NCBI GenBank assembly: GCA_022706085.1 | Contig: JAKJDF010000006.1 | Location: 1 to 64,000, forward strand | Direction: 5' to 3' | From: Candidatus Latescibacterota bacterium | Lineage (GTDB): Bacteria > Latescibacterota > MWCZ01 | Length of the DNA stretch: 64,000 nucleotides | Shown: piece by piece, positions 53,415-62,393 of the stretch | How positions within the stretch are numbered: position 1 is the first letter of the stretch | Layout: the number at the start of each line of letters is the position of its first letter | Program-made: the position numbers and the translations under genes | The notes under the pieces: model-generated | What the model was told of the DNA's origin: nothing | The model's database searches: none | Seen by the model: only the letters and a program-made list of their open reading frames with translations

Positions 53415-56219
53415 ATGAGCGCAGACATCGCCACCGATCTGGTTTCGCTTCAGGATTCGTTTTCTTCCGCTTCAGACGAGATCAAATCGCTGATAGTCCG
53501 CATTACGTCGGAAATCGACTTCGTGAACAAGTTGAGTGAACTCCATTCAGAAGAAGCTGAGGCATGGAGGATCCTCTCGCGAAAAGCTCTTGATGTCGTG
53601 CAGGGCAGTGTTGCTGGTGGAAAGATGGACTCCATCCGCGATGCGGTTGCCGAAGCGGAGGCGATCCTCGCGCCAGTGGCGGAAACTGCGAAGAGTTACA
53701 CAATCTGGTGTGTCGGCCACGGTCATATTGACATGAACTGGATGTGGTCGTGGCCGGAAACGGTGGCAGTGACCAACGATACGTTCAGCACGGTGGACCA
53801 TTTGATGTCGGAGTACCCGGACTTCTGCTATTCACAGAGCCAGACAAGCGTGTATGAAATTGCCCGCAAGTATAATCCGCAGCTGTTTCAACGTATCAAG
53901 AAGCGTGTTGCCGAAGGCAGGTGGGAACCGACCGCCTGTATGTGGGTGGAAGGCGACAAGAACCTCGCGGGAGGAGAGAGCCTCTGCCGGCATCTCCTGT
54001 ATACTCGCCAGTTCATGGAAGAGCACTTCGGACTCAAGCCCGCGGACATCCTCATTGACTGGGAACCTGATACGTTCGGTCACGCACACACAATACCCCA
54101 TTTTCTCGCCCGGGCCGGCGTTCGACGGTATTACTTCTGCCGGGGGGGAGCCGACCCCAAACCGTCGGTGTTCTGGTGGGAAGGGCCCGATGGTTCCCGG
54201 GTCCTCTGCTATCGGGAAATCACGTGGTACAACTGGGAAATCAGACCGGAACTGACGAACCATCTGGTCGCGTTCGCGAAGGAAACGGGACTTCGGGCCT
54301 GGATGAATGTATACGGGGTGGGAGACCATGGCGGGGGCCCCACGCGCGAACACATTGAGTGGGCACACCGGATGGATTCGTGGCCAGTGTTTCCGTCCAT
54401 CAAGCTTTCGACGACGAAGCCATTTTACGAGTTGCTGGAAAGGAATTCCGCAAAATGGGAAGTGCTGAAACGGGAATTGAACTTTGAGTTTACCGGCTGC
54501 TACACGACCCAGACGAGCATCAAACGCAATAACCGATTTGCGGAACAACTGCTCTACCAGGCGGAGGCGGCGTCTTCACTTGCATGGCTGGAAACCGCGC
54601 AGGAGTATCCAGAAACAGCTCTGCGCGAAGGTTGGATCAACACGCTTTTCTCACAATTTCACGACATTCTTCCGGGTTCGTGCGTGCGGCCCTCCCGGGA
54701 ATACAACTCCGGCCAGTACCAGGAAACTGCCGCGGGCGCCGGGATGGCGCTGACGAACAGCCTTCGCGCGGTGGCTTCTGAGATTGATACGACATACTTC
54801 GGCGCGAGCGGGACGACCGGCGCGCCAGCAAAGACCATAGGCGGCGGCGCAGGGTTCGAATCAGGAATGGGTGCGGTCTCGGGATACGACGGTGGTTCGA
54901 GTGACGTACGCCCGTTCGTGGTCTACAACCTTAACGGCTGGGAACGCAGTGAGGTAGTCATCGCCACGGTGTGGAATTCCGGTTGGAAGGATGTTGTGGT
55001 TCAGGACGACGCGGGAAACCGTTTCCTCGGGCAAATCGTGGAAAAAGGCGGGTACTGGGGACACGAATTTGTCAAAGTGGCATTCCCCGCGCCGAAAATA
55101 CCGGCGTTTGGGTACAGGGTCTTCGCTCTCACTCAAGGCCACGCCCCCGTAGCGGCCTGTGCGCTGGCGCACGTGGAGCACGGCGCAGAGAATGAGTATT
55201 TCCGGTTGGAGATGGACTGGAATACCGGTGGCATAAAGAGTCTGGTCGAGAAAGGAAGCGGCCGCGACGTGGCAATTCCGGGTCGCCCGATGGGGCTTCT
55301 TGAGTATGCGGTTGAGCGACACCATGGAATGTCCGCCTGGGTAATCGGTGATATTCAGGCGTCGAAGTTTCTTGGCGAGATTACCTCGCTTGAAGAAAAG
55401 CGAGGACCCTATCAGATTTCGTTTGTCGCAAAAGCGAAAGTCAACGAATCCAGGATCACCATTGAGACAATCGTGCGCGCGGGTTGTCCTCTGGTTGAAG
55501 TGGTGATCTCGGCGAACTGGCTGGAGCGCGGCGGCCCGGACGCGGGAGTTCCTTCCCTGCGTTTTCATGTGCCTGTCAACGTGGAATCCGACTCGGCGCT
55601 TTTTGAAACTCCGTACGGAACCGTTCGGCGCACCCTGACCGCGGGCGAGGAAGTGCCTTCGCAACGTTGGGTTGACCTCAGCGGCAAAAATGCGGGCGTA
55701 ACCGTTGTAAATGACAGCAAATACGGTCATGCGATCGACGGCAGAAGCGTCCGGACGACGCTGATCCGCAGCGCGTACGACCCGGATCCACTTCCGGAAG
55801 TCGGCGAACAGCGGATAAGGATGGGGGTACTCCCCCACGGGGCGGATTGGAAGGCGTCAGCGGCGACGCGCGCGGGGGTGGATTTCAACCAACCGCTCGT
55901 TGTCGTCGGAAAGGGTGTCCATTCGGGTCGCCTGCCGAATAATGCGAGCTTTTTGTCTGTCGACGAACCGAACATCATTCTGGCAGCGGTCAAACGAAGC
56001 GAAGATGGTGAAGCGATCATTGTACGTTTCTACGAAACCGATGGCTCCAGGACCGATGCGCATGTGAGGTTCGGCGCATTTCTCGCGCTTTCGGAAGTGG
56101 CCGCCGTGGATCTTCTGGAGCGAGCGACGGAAGGCAGGGTGGAGAGAAACGGGAACACGATTCGGGTCGAGGTGCCCCCGTTCGGCATTTCCTCCCTGAA
56201 AGTGTTGTTCGCCAAGTAG
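53415..56219 (+). CDS. GH38 alpha-mannosidase (third, divergent)
   Basis: 934 aa from ATG 53415, AAGGA seven bases upstream; ATG 53367 is the alternative. No N-terminal accessory domain like that of the tandem pair. Zn and catalytic motifs: GHGHIDMNWMWSWPETV, WEPDTFGHAHTIPHF (nucleophile Asp), SQFHDILPGSC (Zn His), then C-terminal sandwich domains (QRWVDLSGKNAGVTVVNDSKYGH). A Gly/Ala/Ser-rich insert of about 40 residues (around 455-495, GGGAGFESGMG) links the helical bundle to the sandwich, possibly a flexible linker. No signal peptide. It is followed after 16 bp by a LEA14-type lipoprotein gene. Confidence 0.92.
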   Translation: MSADIATDLVSLQDSFSSASDEIKSLIVRITSEIDFVNKLSELHSEEAEAWRILSRKALDVVQGSVAGGKMDSIRDAVAEAEAILAPVAETAKSYTIWCVGHGHIDMNWMWSWPETVAVTNDTFSTVDHLMSEYPDFCYSQSQTSVYEIARKYNPQLFQRIKKRVAEGRWEPTACMWVEGDKNLAGGESLCRHLLYTRQFMEEHFGLKPADILIDWEPDTFGHAHTIPHFLARAGVRRYYFCRGGADPKPSVFWWEGPDGSRVLCYREITWYNWEIRPELTNHLVAFAKETGLRAWMNVYGVGDHGGGPTREHIEWAHRMDSWPVFPSIKLSTTKPFYELLERNSAKWEVLKRELNFEFTGCYTTQTSIKRNNRFAEQLLYQAEAASSLAWLETAQEYPETALREGWINTLFSQFHDILPGSCVRPSREYNSGQYQETAAGAGMALTNSLRAVASEIDTTYFGASGTTGAPAKTIGGGAGFESGMGAVSGYDGGSSDVRPFVVYNLNGWERSEVVIATVWNSGWKDVVVQDDAGNRFLGQIVEKGGYWGHEFVKVAFPAPKIPAFGYRVFALTQGHAPVAACALAHVEHGAENEYFRLEMDWNTGGIKSLVEKGSGRDVAIPGRPMGLLEYAVERHHGMSAWVIGDIQASKFLGEITSLEEKRGPYQISFVAKAKVNESRITIETIVRAGCPLVEVVISANWLERGGPDAGVPSLRFHVPVNVESDSALFETPYGTVRRTLTAGEEVPSQRWVDLSGKNAGVTVVNDSKYGHAIDGRSVRTTLIRSAYDPDPLPEVGEQRIRMGVLPHGADWKASAATRAGVDFNQPLVVVGKGVHSGRLPNNASFLSVDEPNIILAAVKRSEDGEAIIVRFYETDGSRTDAHVRFGAFLALSEVAAVDLLERATEGRVERNGNTIRVEVPPFGISSLKVLFAK

Positions 56220-56235
56220 TTTGAGGAGCACTGCC

Positions 56236-57087
56236 ATGAAACCCAGGAATGCGTTTGTCGCTTCTGCCTCAATCGGATTTGTGGTGCTGATTTCGGGGTG
56301 CGCAGTTCTCAACAAAGCAGTGCAGAAACCGAAGGTGTCATTCGAGGCGGTATCAGTGCGTTCGTTGAGCTCTGAATCCGTCACAATGGATGTCCATCTC
56401 AACGTCCAAAATCCGAATGTGTTTGATGTGCCGCTGAAGAAGTACTCGTACGCGCTGAATATAGGGGAGAGCAGGTTACTGAGCGGCGAACAGGGGCTCT
56501 CAATCACGGTTCCTGCAAAGGGGTCGGGGCACATCAGCGTTCCTCTGACCGTCCGTTTCAGAGAAGTGATGGGAGCCATTGAAGCCGTGACGGATACAAA
56601 TGTGGTACCTTATTCGATCGGTGGAACGGTTACGATCGACGCAGGCCCGCTTGCCGGGTTGACGATTCCCTTCAACCATTCCTCGTCCATTCCCCGGCCA
56701 GCTCTCCCCTCCATCACTGTGGAGCGGCTCTCCGTCAGTTCGGTGTCGCTGAACGGTGTGAACGCGAACCTTGTTCTCTCCGTGAGGAATCCCGGGAGAC
56801 TGGCATACGCGCTGGAGAACTTCGCGGGTGACCTGGAACTGAACGGAAGCAAGCTCGCCACGATTGACGGAATCGGCGGAACCCGGCGTCTGCCGGGGGG
56901 CAGCGCGCAGACAATCAGTGTGCCGCTCCGACTTTCATCTGCGCAGGCACTGATCGGGATCCAATCACTTCTCAATTCGGGCTCCATTTCGTATCGTATC
57001 AAGGGAACGGCGGGTGTGTCCGCAGATGTGCTCGGGAGGATGCCATTGACGATTGACCAGAGTGGAACCACGAGAATTTCCCGTTGA
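56236..57087 (+). CDS. LEA14/WHy-domain lipoprotein (two domains)
   Basis: 283 aa from ATG 56236, GAGGAGC upstream. Lipobox LISGC with Cys22, so an outer-membrane-anchored lipoprotein. Two LEA14-like beta domains follow: about 40-145 (VSVRSLSSESVTMDVHLNVQNPN and SGHISVPLTVRF) and about 155-275 (VERLSVSSVSLNGVNANLVLSVRNPG, SAQTISVPLRLSS). The NPN motif after the third strand is typical. Eukaryotic and bacterial LEA14 proteins are linked to desiccation or stress; function here unproven. Close spacing to the GH38 gene suggests co-transcription. Confidence 0.82.
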   Translation: MKPRNAFVASASIGFVVLISGCAVLNKAVQKPKVSFEAVSVRSLSSESVTMDVHLNVQNPNVFDVPLKKYSYALNIGESRLLSGEQGLSITVPAKGSGHISVPLTVRFREVMGAIEAVTDTNVVPYSIGGTVTIDAGPLAGLTIPFNHSSSIPRPALPSITVERLSVSSVSLNGVNANLVLSVRNPGRLAYALENFAGDLELNGSKLATIDGIGGTRRLPGGSAQTISVPLRLSSAQALIGIQSLLNSGSISYRIKGTAGVSADVLGRMPLTIDQSGTTRISR

Positions 57088-57162
57088 TGTTTTTTCCGGG
57101 CTGTTGCCATCTGAGGATGAATGGTGTACGTTAGAAGCATGACGGTTATTCGGGAGAACGCG

Positions 57163-57606
57163 ATGCGGAAATCCGTTGCGGGTGCGCTCGCCGGCGTAGT
57201 GGCTGTGTTTGGCTATGCGGTGGGCCGGCCTACGTTCTCTTCTCTGGGGTTGCTGCCCAACCTTGGAAACGTTCCCGGCACGGCGACGGAGTGCCAGGTG
57301 TGTCACGTATCCGCAGGTGGCAGCGGCACGCTTAATGCCTTCGGGACCACCGTTCAGGCGAATCTCACCGGCGGCGTACCGGATTGGTCGCGCATACGAG
57401 TTCTCGACTCGGATGGTGACGGGTATTCCAACGGGCAGGAACTGGGTGATCCGCTGGGGTACTGGCAACCCGGCCAGCCGAATCCCGGTCTTCAGACCAA
57501 GATCACAAATCCGGCAAACGCAATGAGCAAACCCACGGGGCCTTCGGGAGTCCAGATTGTGACGACTCCGACCGCATGGGGTGTGATCAAAGCATTGTTC
57601 CGTTAG
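57163..57606 (+). CDS. Temptin-like secreted protein with CxxCH and calcium-type loop
   Basis: 147 aa from ATG 57163, GGGAG seven bases upstream. Signal peptide about 1-21. CQVCH at 44-48 is followed by SGTLNAFG and later DSDGDGYSNGQELGDP (82-97) with an aromatic end (GYW). The N-x-FG, DSDGDG-x-NG-x-ELGDP and following GxW order matches the temptin domain, known from mollusc pheromones and common in bacteria. The CxxCH is the c-haem motif, but only one is present and no Met/His ligand is obvious; a disulfide or metal role is equally possible. No linked cytochrome assembly genes. Confidence 0.7.
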   Translation: MRKSVAGALAGVVAVFGYAVGRPTFSSLGLLPNLGNVPGTATECQVCHVSAGGSGTLNAFGTTVQANLTGGVPDWSRIRVLDSDGDGYSNGQELGDPLGYWQPGQPNPGLQTKITNPANAMSKPTGPSGVQIVTTPTAWGVIKALFR

Positions 57607-57673
57607 TTTTCCCAGCTTTGCCCTCCGACATCCTACCTGACATTCAACTTCCACACAGGCAAAGTGCGTCGCC

Positions 57674-58771
57674 ATGCGTCGACGTCTGACTTCCTTCGAC
57701 AAAGTTCCCGCTTTGTTGTGGGACGACTGGCGGTGGCAACTGCGCAACCGAATTACCACCCTTGACGAACTGTGGCGCGTCGTCCCACCGGACGAAAGTG
57801 AGACGGAACGACTAAGGCATGTGGTGGCGCAGTTTCCGCTTTCGATCACGCCGTACTATGCGAGCCTTATTGACTTCGACGACCGGCAGTGTCCCATACG
57901 GCGGCAGGTGGTGCCTTCGATTGAGGAAATCGAAGATTCCGGCGGCGTAGAGGACCCTTTGGGAGAGGTAGAACAGTCTCCGGTTCAGAACGTCATCCAG
58001 ATTTACCCGGACCGAGTGGCTCTTACCGCGGTCAAGCAATGCCCGGTTTTCTGTCGCTTCTGCTTCCGGAAACGTCTGTTCTCGACGGCAAGAGAAGGAG
58101 CAGGTTGCGGGTTGGAGAAGAGCATCGAATACATCCGCGGGACGCCGCAGATCAAAGACGTGCTTGTCACCGGCGGAGATCCATTGATCGCGTCAGACAG
58201 CTTTCTCGAACGGCTCTTGAAATCGTTACGAAGCATTCCGCACGTGGAAATCATTCGAATTGGGACACGCGCGCCGGTTGTTCTGCCTCAGAGAATCACT
58301 CCGGGGCTGTGTGCAATTCTGTCGCGGTACCATCCTTTGTGGGTAAACACGCATTTCAACCATCCTAAGGAGATCACGCCAGAAGCGCAGGAAGCCTGTG
58401 ACAAACTCTCCCGTGCCGGGATCCCGCTGGGAAATCAATCGGTTCTCTTGAAAGGTGTGAACGACGACCCTGACACCATGCGCGAGCTGGTACGCGGCCT
58501 TGTACGGATGCGCGTCCGTCCGTATTACCTTTTCCAATGCCATCTCGTGCGGGGAACCCGGCATTTCCGAACGACGATAGAACAGGGCCTTCGGATATCC
58601 GGTGCATTGCGCGGGCATGTGTCCGGTATCGCGAACCCGTTGTTTGTTGTCGACACGCCGGACGGGAAAGTTCCCGTCTTGCCAAGACGCGGGCTGAAAC
58701 GACGCGAGGGCGATTTCGTTGTGCTGGAGACGTTCCGGGGAACTGAATGGCGCGAATACAACCCGACTTGA
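57674..58771 (+). CDS. KamA-family radical SAM enzyme (lysine/glutamate 2,3-aminomutase-like)
   Basis: 365 aa. Cx3Cx2C cluster motif C123-PVF-C127-RF-C130 then FRKR; GGDPLI as the SAM-binding GGDP; then HFNHPKEIT, LKGVNDDPDTM and the C-terminal FVVDTPDGKVPVLP with a PLP Lys. The usual PGGGGK loop is shortened to PDGK. Lengths and motifs are closer to KamA/EpmB-type mutases than to other radical SAM proteins. It would interconvert alpha and beta amino acids, or modify EF-P as EpmB does; no efp or epmA nearby. The weak ribosome site at 57674 leaves some start doubt. Confidence 0.87.
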   Translation: MRRRLTSFDKVPALLWDDWRWQLRNRITTLDELWRVVPPDESETERLRHVVAQFPLSITPYYASLIDFDDRQCPIRRQVVPSIEEIEDSGGVEDPLGEVEQSPVQNVIQIYPDRVALTAVKQCPVFCRFCFRKRLFSTAREGAGCGLEKSIEYIRGTPQIKDVLVTGGDPLIASDSFLERLLKSLRSIPHVEIIRIGTRAPVVLPQRITPGLCAILSRYHPLWVNTHFNHPKEITPEAQEACDKLSRAGIPLGNQSVLLKGVNDDPDTMRELVRGLVRMRVRPYYLFQCHLVRGTRHFRTTIEQGLRISGALRGHVSGIANPLFVVDTPDGKVPVLPRRGLKRREGDFVVLETFRGTEWREYNPT

Positions 58772-58800
58772 GGCGGTCAGAAGAAAGGAAGAGAAGGCTA

Positions 58801-59148
58801 TTGAGCGACGACGTACCAGTGGGTGACCGGGCACGAGCCTTGGCGAGGAACCTCCATGTTCTGACCGTCATGTTTCCGGATTCAGAGAAACCGTTGCTGG
58901 GAATGCAGCTGCGCAACGCGGCGATCGAGCTGGTGACCGAGGCAGTTGTGGCGGGCGCGACGGATGATCCGGCTGAGAAGCAGGAAATGCTGCGCCTTGC
59001 GGCGGTCAACTGCACCCGGATACGGGAACTCGTTCAACTGGCGCGCGAACTGGACCACCTGCCTGAGGATAATGTGGCAGAGCTGATTGCCGCGGTGGAG
59101 GTCATCAACGCGACGATTGCCCGGGAACGCAGGACTGCGCGTTACTGA
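58801..59148 (+). CDS. Four-helix-bundle protein (23S rRNA intervening-sequence family type)
   Basis: 115 aa if started at TTG 58801, which has a purine-rich GAAGAGAAGG upstream; an ATG at 58747 inside kamA's end gives 133 aa. The sequence is almost all helix: RALARNLHVLTVMFPDSEK, then LGMQLRNAAIELVTEAVVAG, matching the four-helix bundle (S23/avd-like) pattern where FP and QLRRAA are conserved. The usual NIAEG is altered to VTEAVV. These small proteins are often intervening-sequence encoded or diversity-generating accessory proteins; here it stands in a normal operon position. Function unknown. Confidence 0.62.
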   Translation: MSDDVPVGDRARALARNLHVLTVMFPDSEKPLLGMQLRNAAIELVTEAVVAGATDDPAEKQEMLRLAAVNCTRIRELVQLARELDHLPEDNVAELIAAVEVINATIARERRTARY

Positions 59149-59154
59149 ACGCGA

Positions 59155-60180
59155 TCAGCTACCCGTGATTTTGCCAAGCATCACGTAGTCAGTTGTGTTG
59201 CTGGTGGAAGGATCAACGTTTTCACCGCCGACCGCAAAAATAGTGTCACCCACGGTGCATGCGTGAACATCGTTGAGTCCGTGGGGGGCGCGCTCTTCCA
59301 TAAGCGTGAACGTATCCGTGATGGTGTCGTATACCCAGACAAGATCACTGTATTCCCCGGTCAGCACCTTCCGCTTGTCGAGAAGCCTGACACCGCTTGT
59401 CGCCAGCATCTGGCCGCAGGTTTCCTGCCGGAAAACTCCCCCGATCAGAACTACGTACCGGTCTCCCCATGAGACCGCACAATGCCCGGAAAGGGCACCG
59501 GGAAGAGGAGAATGCCGCTGCCAGATTCGGGTGTTCACGTCGAACGAAAATGTGTCGTCGAAATACGTGAATTTGCGTGTTCCGACTTCCACCCGACACG
59601 TGTACCCACCGAACACGTACACACGAGAGCCTACGGCGGCTGCCGCGCATCCCGCCCGGGGGGAAAACGGCACATCGAGAACGCGCCACCCCGTTCCAGG
59701 GTCATTCAGGTCGAGTAATTCGGCTTTCGTGACGGTTTCGGCAGTGAATGCCCCTCCATGAACCTTCTCCCATTCGCCGCCGCCGACAGCGAGTATTCTG
59801 GTGCCAACCGCGGCCACCCCCGCAACGCCCCTTGCCTGAGCCATGGGGGGAAGCTGCGTCCATTGCCAACTGTCGCTGCTTCTTCTCAGAGCCCACGCGT
59901 CGTTGAGAACCGCAAGTCCATCCTTTCCGGCTTTTCTTCCTCCCACTACGGCGAGAGCATTGTCTGCAGAACACCCCGCCGTGTAGCAACGTGGCGCGGG
60001 GATCGGGTCCGTCGGGAACCAGTCATCGCGGTTCGCATCGTAGTACCAGGCAAGTTCCGTTTCGCGCCACGGGTAGGTCATTCCGCACGCGTATACAGGG
60101 AAAGACCCAACGGTTCCCATCGCGCCGCCTTTTACAAGGCTGGGGAACCAGCGGCCTTCGGACCACGAAATCTGGATCAT
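59155..60180 (-). CDS. Kelch-repeat beta-propeller protein
   Basis: 341 aa. Repeated blades end in GG followed by aromatic/Trp six to seven residues before (AVVGGRKAG, LAVGGGEW, YVFGGYTC, VLIGGVF, FAVGGENVD), typical of Kelch. No signal peptide, so probably cytoplasmic. Such propellers include sialic-acid mutarotase (NanM). Its ATG overlaps the alpha-galactosidase stop as ATGA, so it may work on the same sugar, for example as a mutarotase or lactonase; this is inferred from context. Confidence 0.82.
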   Translation of the reverse strand: MIQISWSEGRWFPSLVKGGAMGTVGSFPVYACGMTYPWRETELAWYYDANRDDWFPTDPIPAPRCYTAGCSADNALAVVGGRKAGKDGLAVLNDAWALRRSSDSWQWTQLPPMAQARGVAGVAAVGTRILAVGGGEWEKVHGGAFTAETVTKAELLDLNDPGTGWRVLDVPFSPRAGCAAAAVGSRVYVFGGYTCRVEVGTRKFTYFDDTFSFDVNTRIWQRHSPLPGALSGHCAVSWGDRYVVLIGGVFRQETCGQMLATSGVRLLDKRKVLTGEYSDLVWVYDTITDTFTLMEERAPHGLNDVHACTVGDTIFAVGGENVDPSTSNTTDYVMLGKITGS

Positions 60181-62111
60181 CGTACGCCCCCACGACCCTG
60201 GATTTTGCGATACTCAACAAGCAGCGATCCGGGTGTTTCCGGTATCTGTACACAAATCCGCGACAAATCCTCGCCCCGCATCTCTCTGACAGCTCCGCGT
60301 TCGAAACCTGGCGACATGGTTACCTCGTAGTCTGCGGAACAATCTATTGCGCGAAGGCGGGTGTCCATGAGAGGGAACGGGCTTTCATGGCGGCGGAGGA
60401 ACACTGCAATTCCCGCGGATTCCTCCGCCAGATGGTACTGATACGCACACCAGTCGTGTGTGGCAAAGGACACCGGAACAAGCGGGAAATAATCGGCAAG
60501 CAGAAACCGCCTGATTCGTTTCAGCTCCTGGATGGCTTTCTTCGCGTCATCTGCCGGGAAATCGGGGGCGGTGATGCTGTTGTACAGCGTCACACCCGTG
60601 GACATGGCGCTTCGGAAATCGTACGGGGAGTATGTCCACACGGCCGCAGAATGAATCGGAACCCATTGCGAGAGCCCGGCGGTCTGAATCTGACACGCGA
60701 TCTGCAGCATTCTGCCGTACGCCGGGCCGCCAACGTCAGAGAAATCGCTTCTCCAGAGGGGAAACGAGCGCATTGTTGTTTCGAGATCTATGCGCCTGCC
60801 CCCGCTGGCGCAGTTGTCTATTGCCAAGCCGGGGTGGCGTCGGCGAAGCTCGTCCCACAACCAGTACAGGCCTTCAATGTGGCGGATTTCCGAAACGCCG
60901 ATTCGGTCCGGCGGGTCGGCTGCGCGCCAGTACGGCAAGGGCTGGAAGTTGAAGTCCTGCCGGTAAATCGTTACACCCGAATCAGCGATGATGGATGAGA
61001 TCCGGTCGCAGATGAATTCCCTCGCGGGCGCGTAACCGAGGTTGAGGAGGCAGAAGTTCGGATTCGGGCCGCCACGAAGCACGAACTCCGGATGATCGCG
61101 TTCGATTTCCGTTCCCACGCATACTCGTTCCGGTTCGAACCAGAGGACGAACCCCATGCCGGATCTGGCCGCGGCTTTACCCACCGGTGCGAGACCATCG
61201 GGGAAAACGTCCTTCCTGATTGTCCACTGGCCCGTTTCGCCTCCCCAGTTGCCGGTTCCGAACCAGCACGCGTCGATCCAGTAAGCCTCGCATCCGAGTT
61301 CTTTTGCCCGTTCAAGGGCATCCAACTCATCCTCGAGAGTCACCTTACCGGTGCGGTGGTAGGTAGACATTGTCATGTGGGAAACAGGCGGAAGGACGGG
61401 TTCGCCGTCGGGCTGTTTGCGGGGGGTATAGTGTGCCAGGATCGCCTTTCTGAGGAGGTTATTCCCGACGTACCGATCCTCGCCCTCCCAAGGGATCAAC
61501 AGGATTCTGGGTGTTCTGATGCTTTCACCCGGTTCTAACGAAATGTGCGTCCGCTCCATGCCCGCTGCGACGTGAATTCCCGCGCCTTCGCGCCGAAACC
61601 GTGCCATCCACTGACCCGTCCACCCGATCGCGATCACAACTCCGCCTGCTCCGAGCTGAAGATTCATGAAGGGCAAGGCCGAATCTGAAGACCTCCCGCC
61701 GACCGGAGCAAGCGCGAAGTCACGTCCTTCCCACAGCTCGTCGACAAGGGGGAGGAAGTCATCCCAGCGTGCGTCGCTACCCTTCGTGTGGTGGAGAAAA
61801 GTTTTCTGACCCGCGTCGGCGGGGAGACGTGTGTCCAAGGGAAGGATTTCGGAAACAACGGGTGATTTGACCGTACTTCTGTTCTCGAGCCTGAGGACTA
61901 CCTCGACGCCAGGGATATCATCAAATCGTCGTAGATGCTGGATTGCGCAGATTCCCGATGGCTCGTCAGCCCACGTGGATACAATCTCCAGCCCGTCGTC
62001 GCGCCGCATCGTTTCAGTATCGAAGCGCCAGGAAGGCAGTAAATCCCGGGATCTGGCCCCTCCGAGCTTGAAGGAGAAGTACGGATTGGTGTCAACCGGC
62101 AATGTGGTCAC
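60177..62111 (-). CDS. GH36 alpha-galactosidase
   Basis: 644 aa from GTG 62111, with AGGGGA five bases upstream; the same frame stays open to 62618, but that stretch is Arg-rich shadow sequence antisense to mnmA. GH36 marks: the N-terminal sandwich FKLGGARSRDLLPSW, LHHTKGSDARWDDFLP, barrel motifs YWIDACWFGTGNW, nucleophile Asp in YRQDFNFQPLPYWR, NCASGGRR, and acid/base Asp in PLWRSDFSDVGG. Cleaves alpha-1,6-galactosides such as raffinose or galactomannan. No signal peptide, so it acts on imported oligosaccharides. Overlaps Kelch by 4 nt downstream and a small frame by 4 nt upstream. Confidence 0.9.
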   Translation of the reverse strand: MTTLPVDTNPYFSFKLGGARSRDLLPSWRFDTETMRRDDGLEIVSTWADEPSGICAIQHLRRFDDIPGVEVVLRLENRSTVKSPVVSEILPLDTRLPADAGQKTFLHHTKGSDARWDDFLPLVDELWEGRDFALAPVGGRSSDSALPFMNLQLGAGGVVIAIGWTGQWMARFRREGAGIHVAAGMERTHISLEPGESIRTPRILLIPWEGEDRYVGNNLLRKAILAHYTPRKQPDGEPVLPPVSHMTMSTYHRTGKVTLEDELDALERAKELGCEAYWIDACWFGTGNWGGETGQWTIRKDVFPDGLAPVGKAAARSGMGFVLWFEPERVCVGTEIERDHPEFVLRGGPNPNFCLLNLGYAPAREFICDRISSIIADSGVTIYRQDFNFQPLPYWRAADPPDRIGVSEIRHIEGLYWLWDELRRRHPGLAIDNCASGGRRIDLETTMRSFPLWRSDFSDVGGPAYGRMLQIACQIQTAGLSQWVPIHSAAVWTYSPYDFRSAMSTGVTLYNSITAPDFPADDAKKAIQELKRIRRFLLADYFPLVPVSFATHDWCAYQYHLAEESAGIAVFLRRHESPFPLMDTRLRAIDCSADYEVTMSPGFERGAVREMRGEDLSRICVQIPETPGSLLVEYRKIQGRGGVR

Positions 62112-62290
62112 TCTGATCCCCTGACGGTGGCGCCATTGATGGCATGGGAACGCTTCGCGGGCAAGCCCGGCAGGCTGAGCGCCACGCACGGTCTTTCCCC
62201 GATGAGATAGCAGTATAACACGCCCGCTTCTCCGGGGGCGAGGGGCGCCACGGGAGCCGTTCCAGTGGCCGCAATCCGGAAGTTGGCCAT
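62108..62290 (-). CDS. Small hypothetical frame (60 aa) overlapping the alpha-galactosidase start
   Basis: ATG 62290 to TGA 62108; its stop overlaps the GH36 GTG as GTGA. Translation starts MANFRIAATGTAPVAPLAPG and has codon choice like real genes here (mostly C/G in third position). It is either a short coupled protein or the true N-terminus of the galactosidase separated by a frameshift. No known domain seen. Confidence 0.4.
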   Translation of the reverse strand: MANFRIAATGTAPVAPLAPGEAGVLYCYLIGERPCVALSLPGLPAKRSHAINGATVRGSE

Positions 62291-62393
62291 CTGAGCTCAC
62301 GTCGGTATCTTTTCCAAGGCGTGGCATTTTGAGCGAGATGCGCACGATTTTTGATGAGCCGAGGTGGATCAACTCCGGTGAACGGGTTGGATA

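Noticed and set aside
57674-59148. Diversity-generating retroelement suggested by a four-helix-bundle (avd-like) protein
   Set aside because: No reverse transcriptase, template repeat or variable repeat is present nearby.
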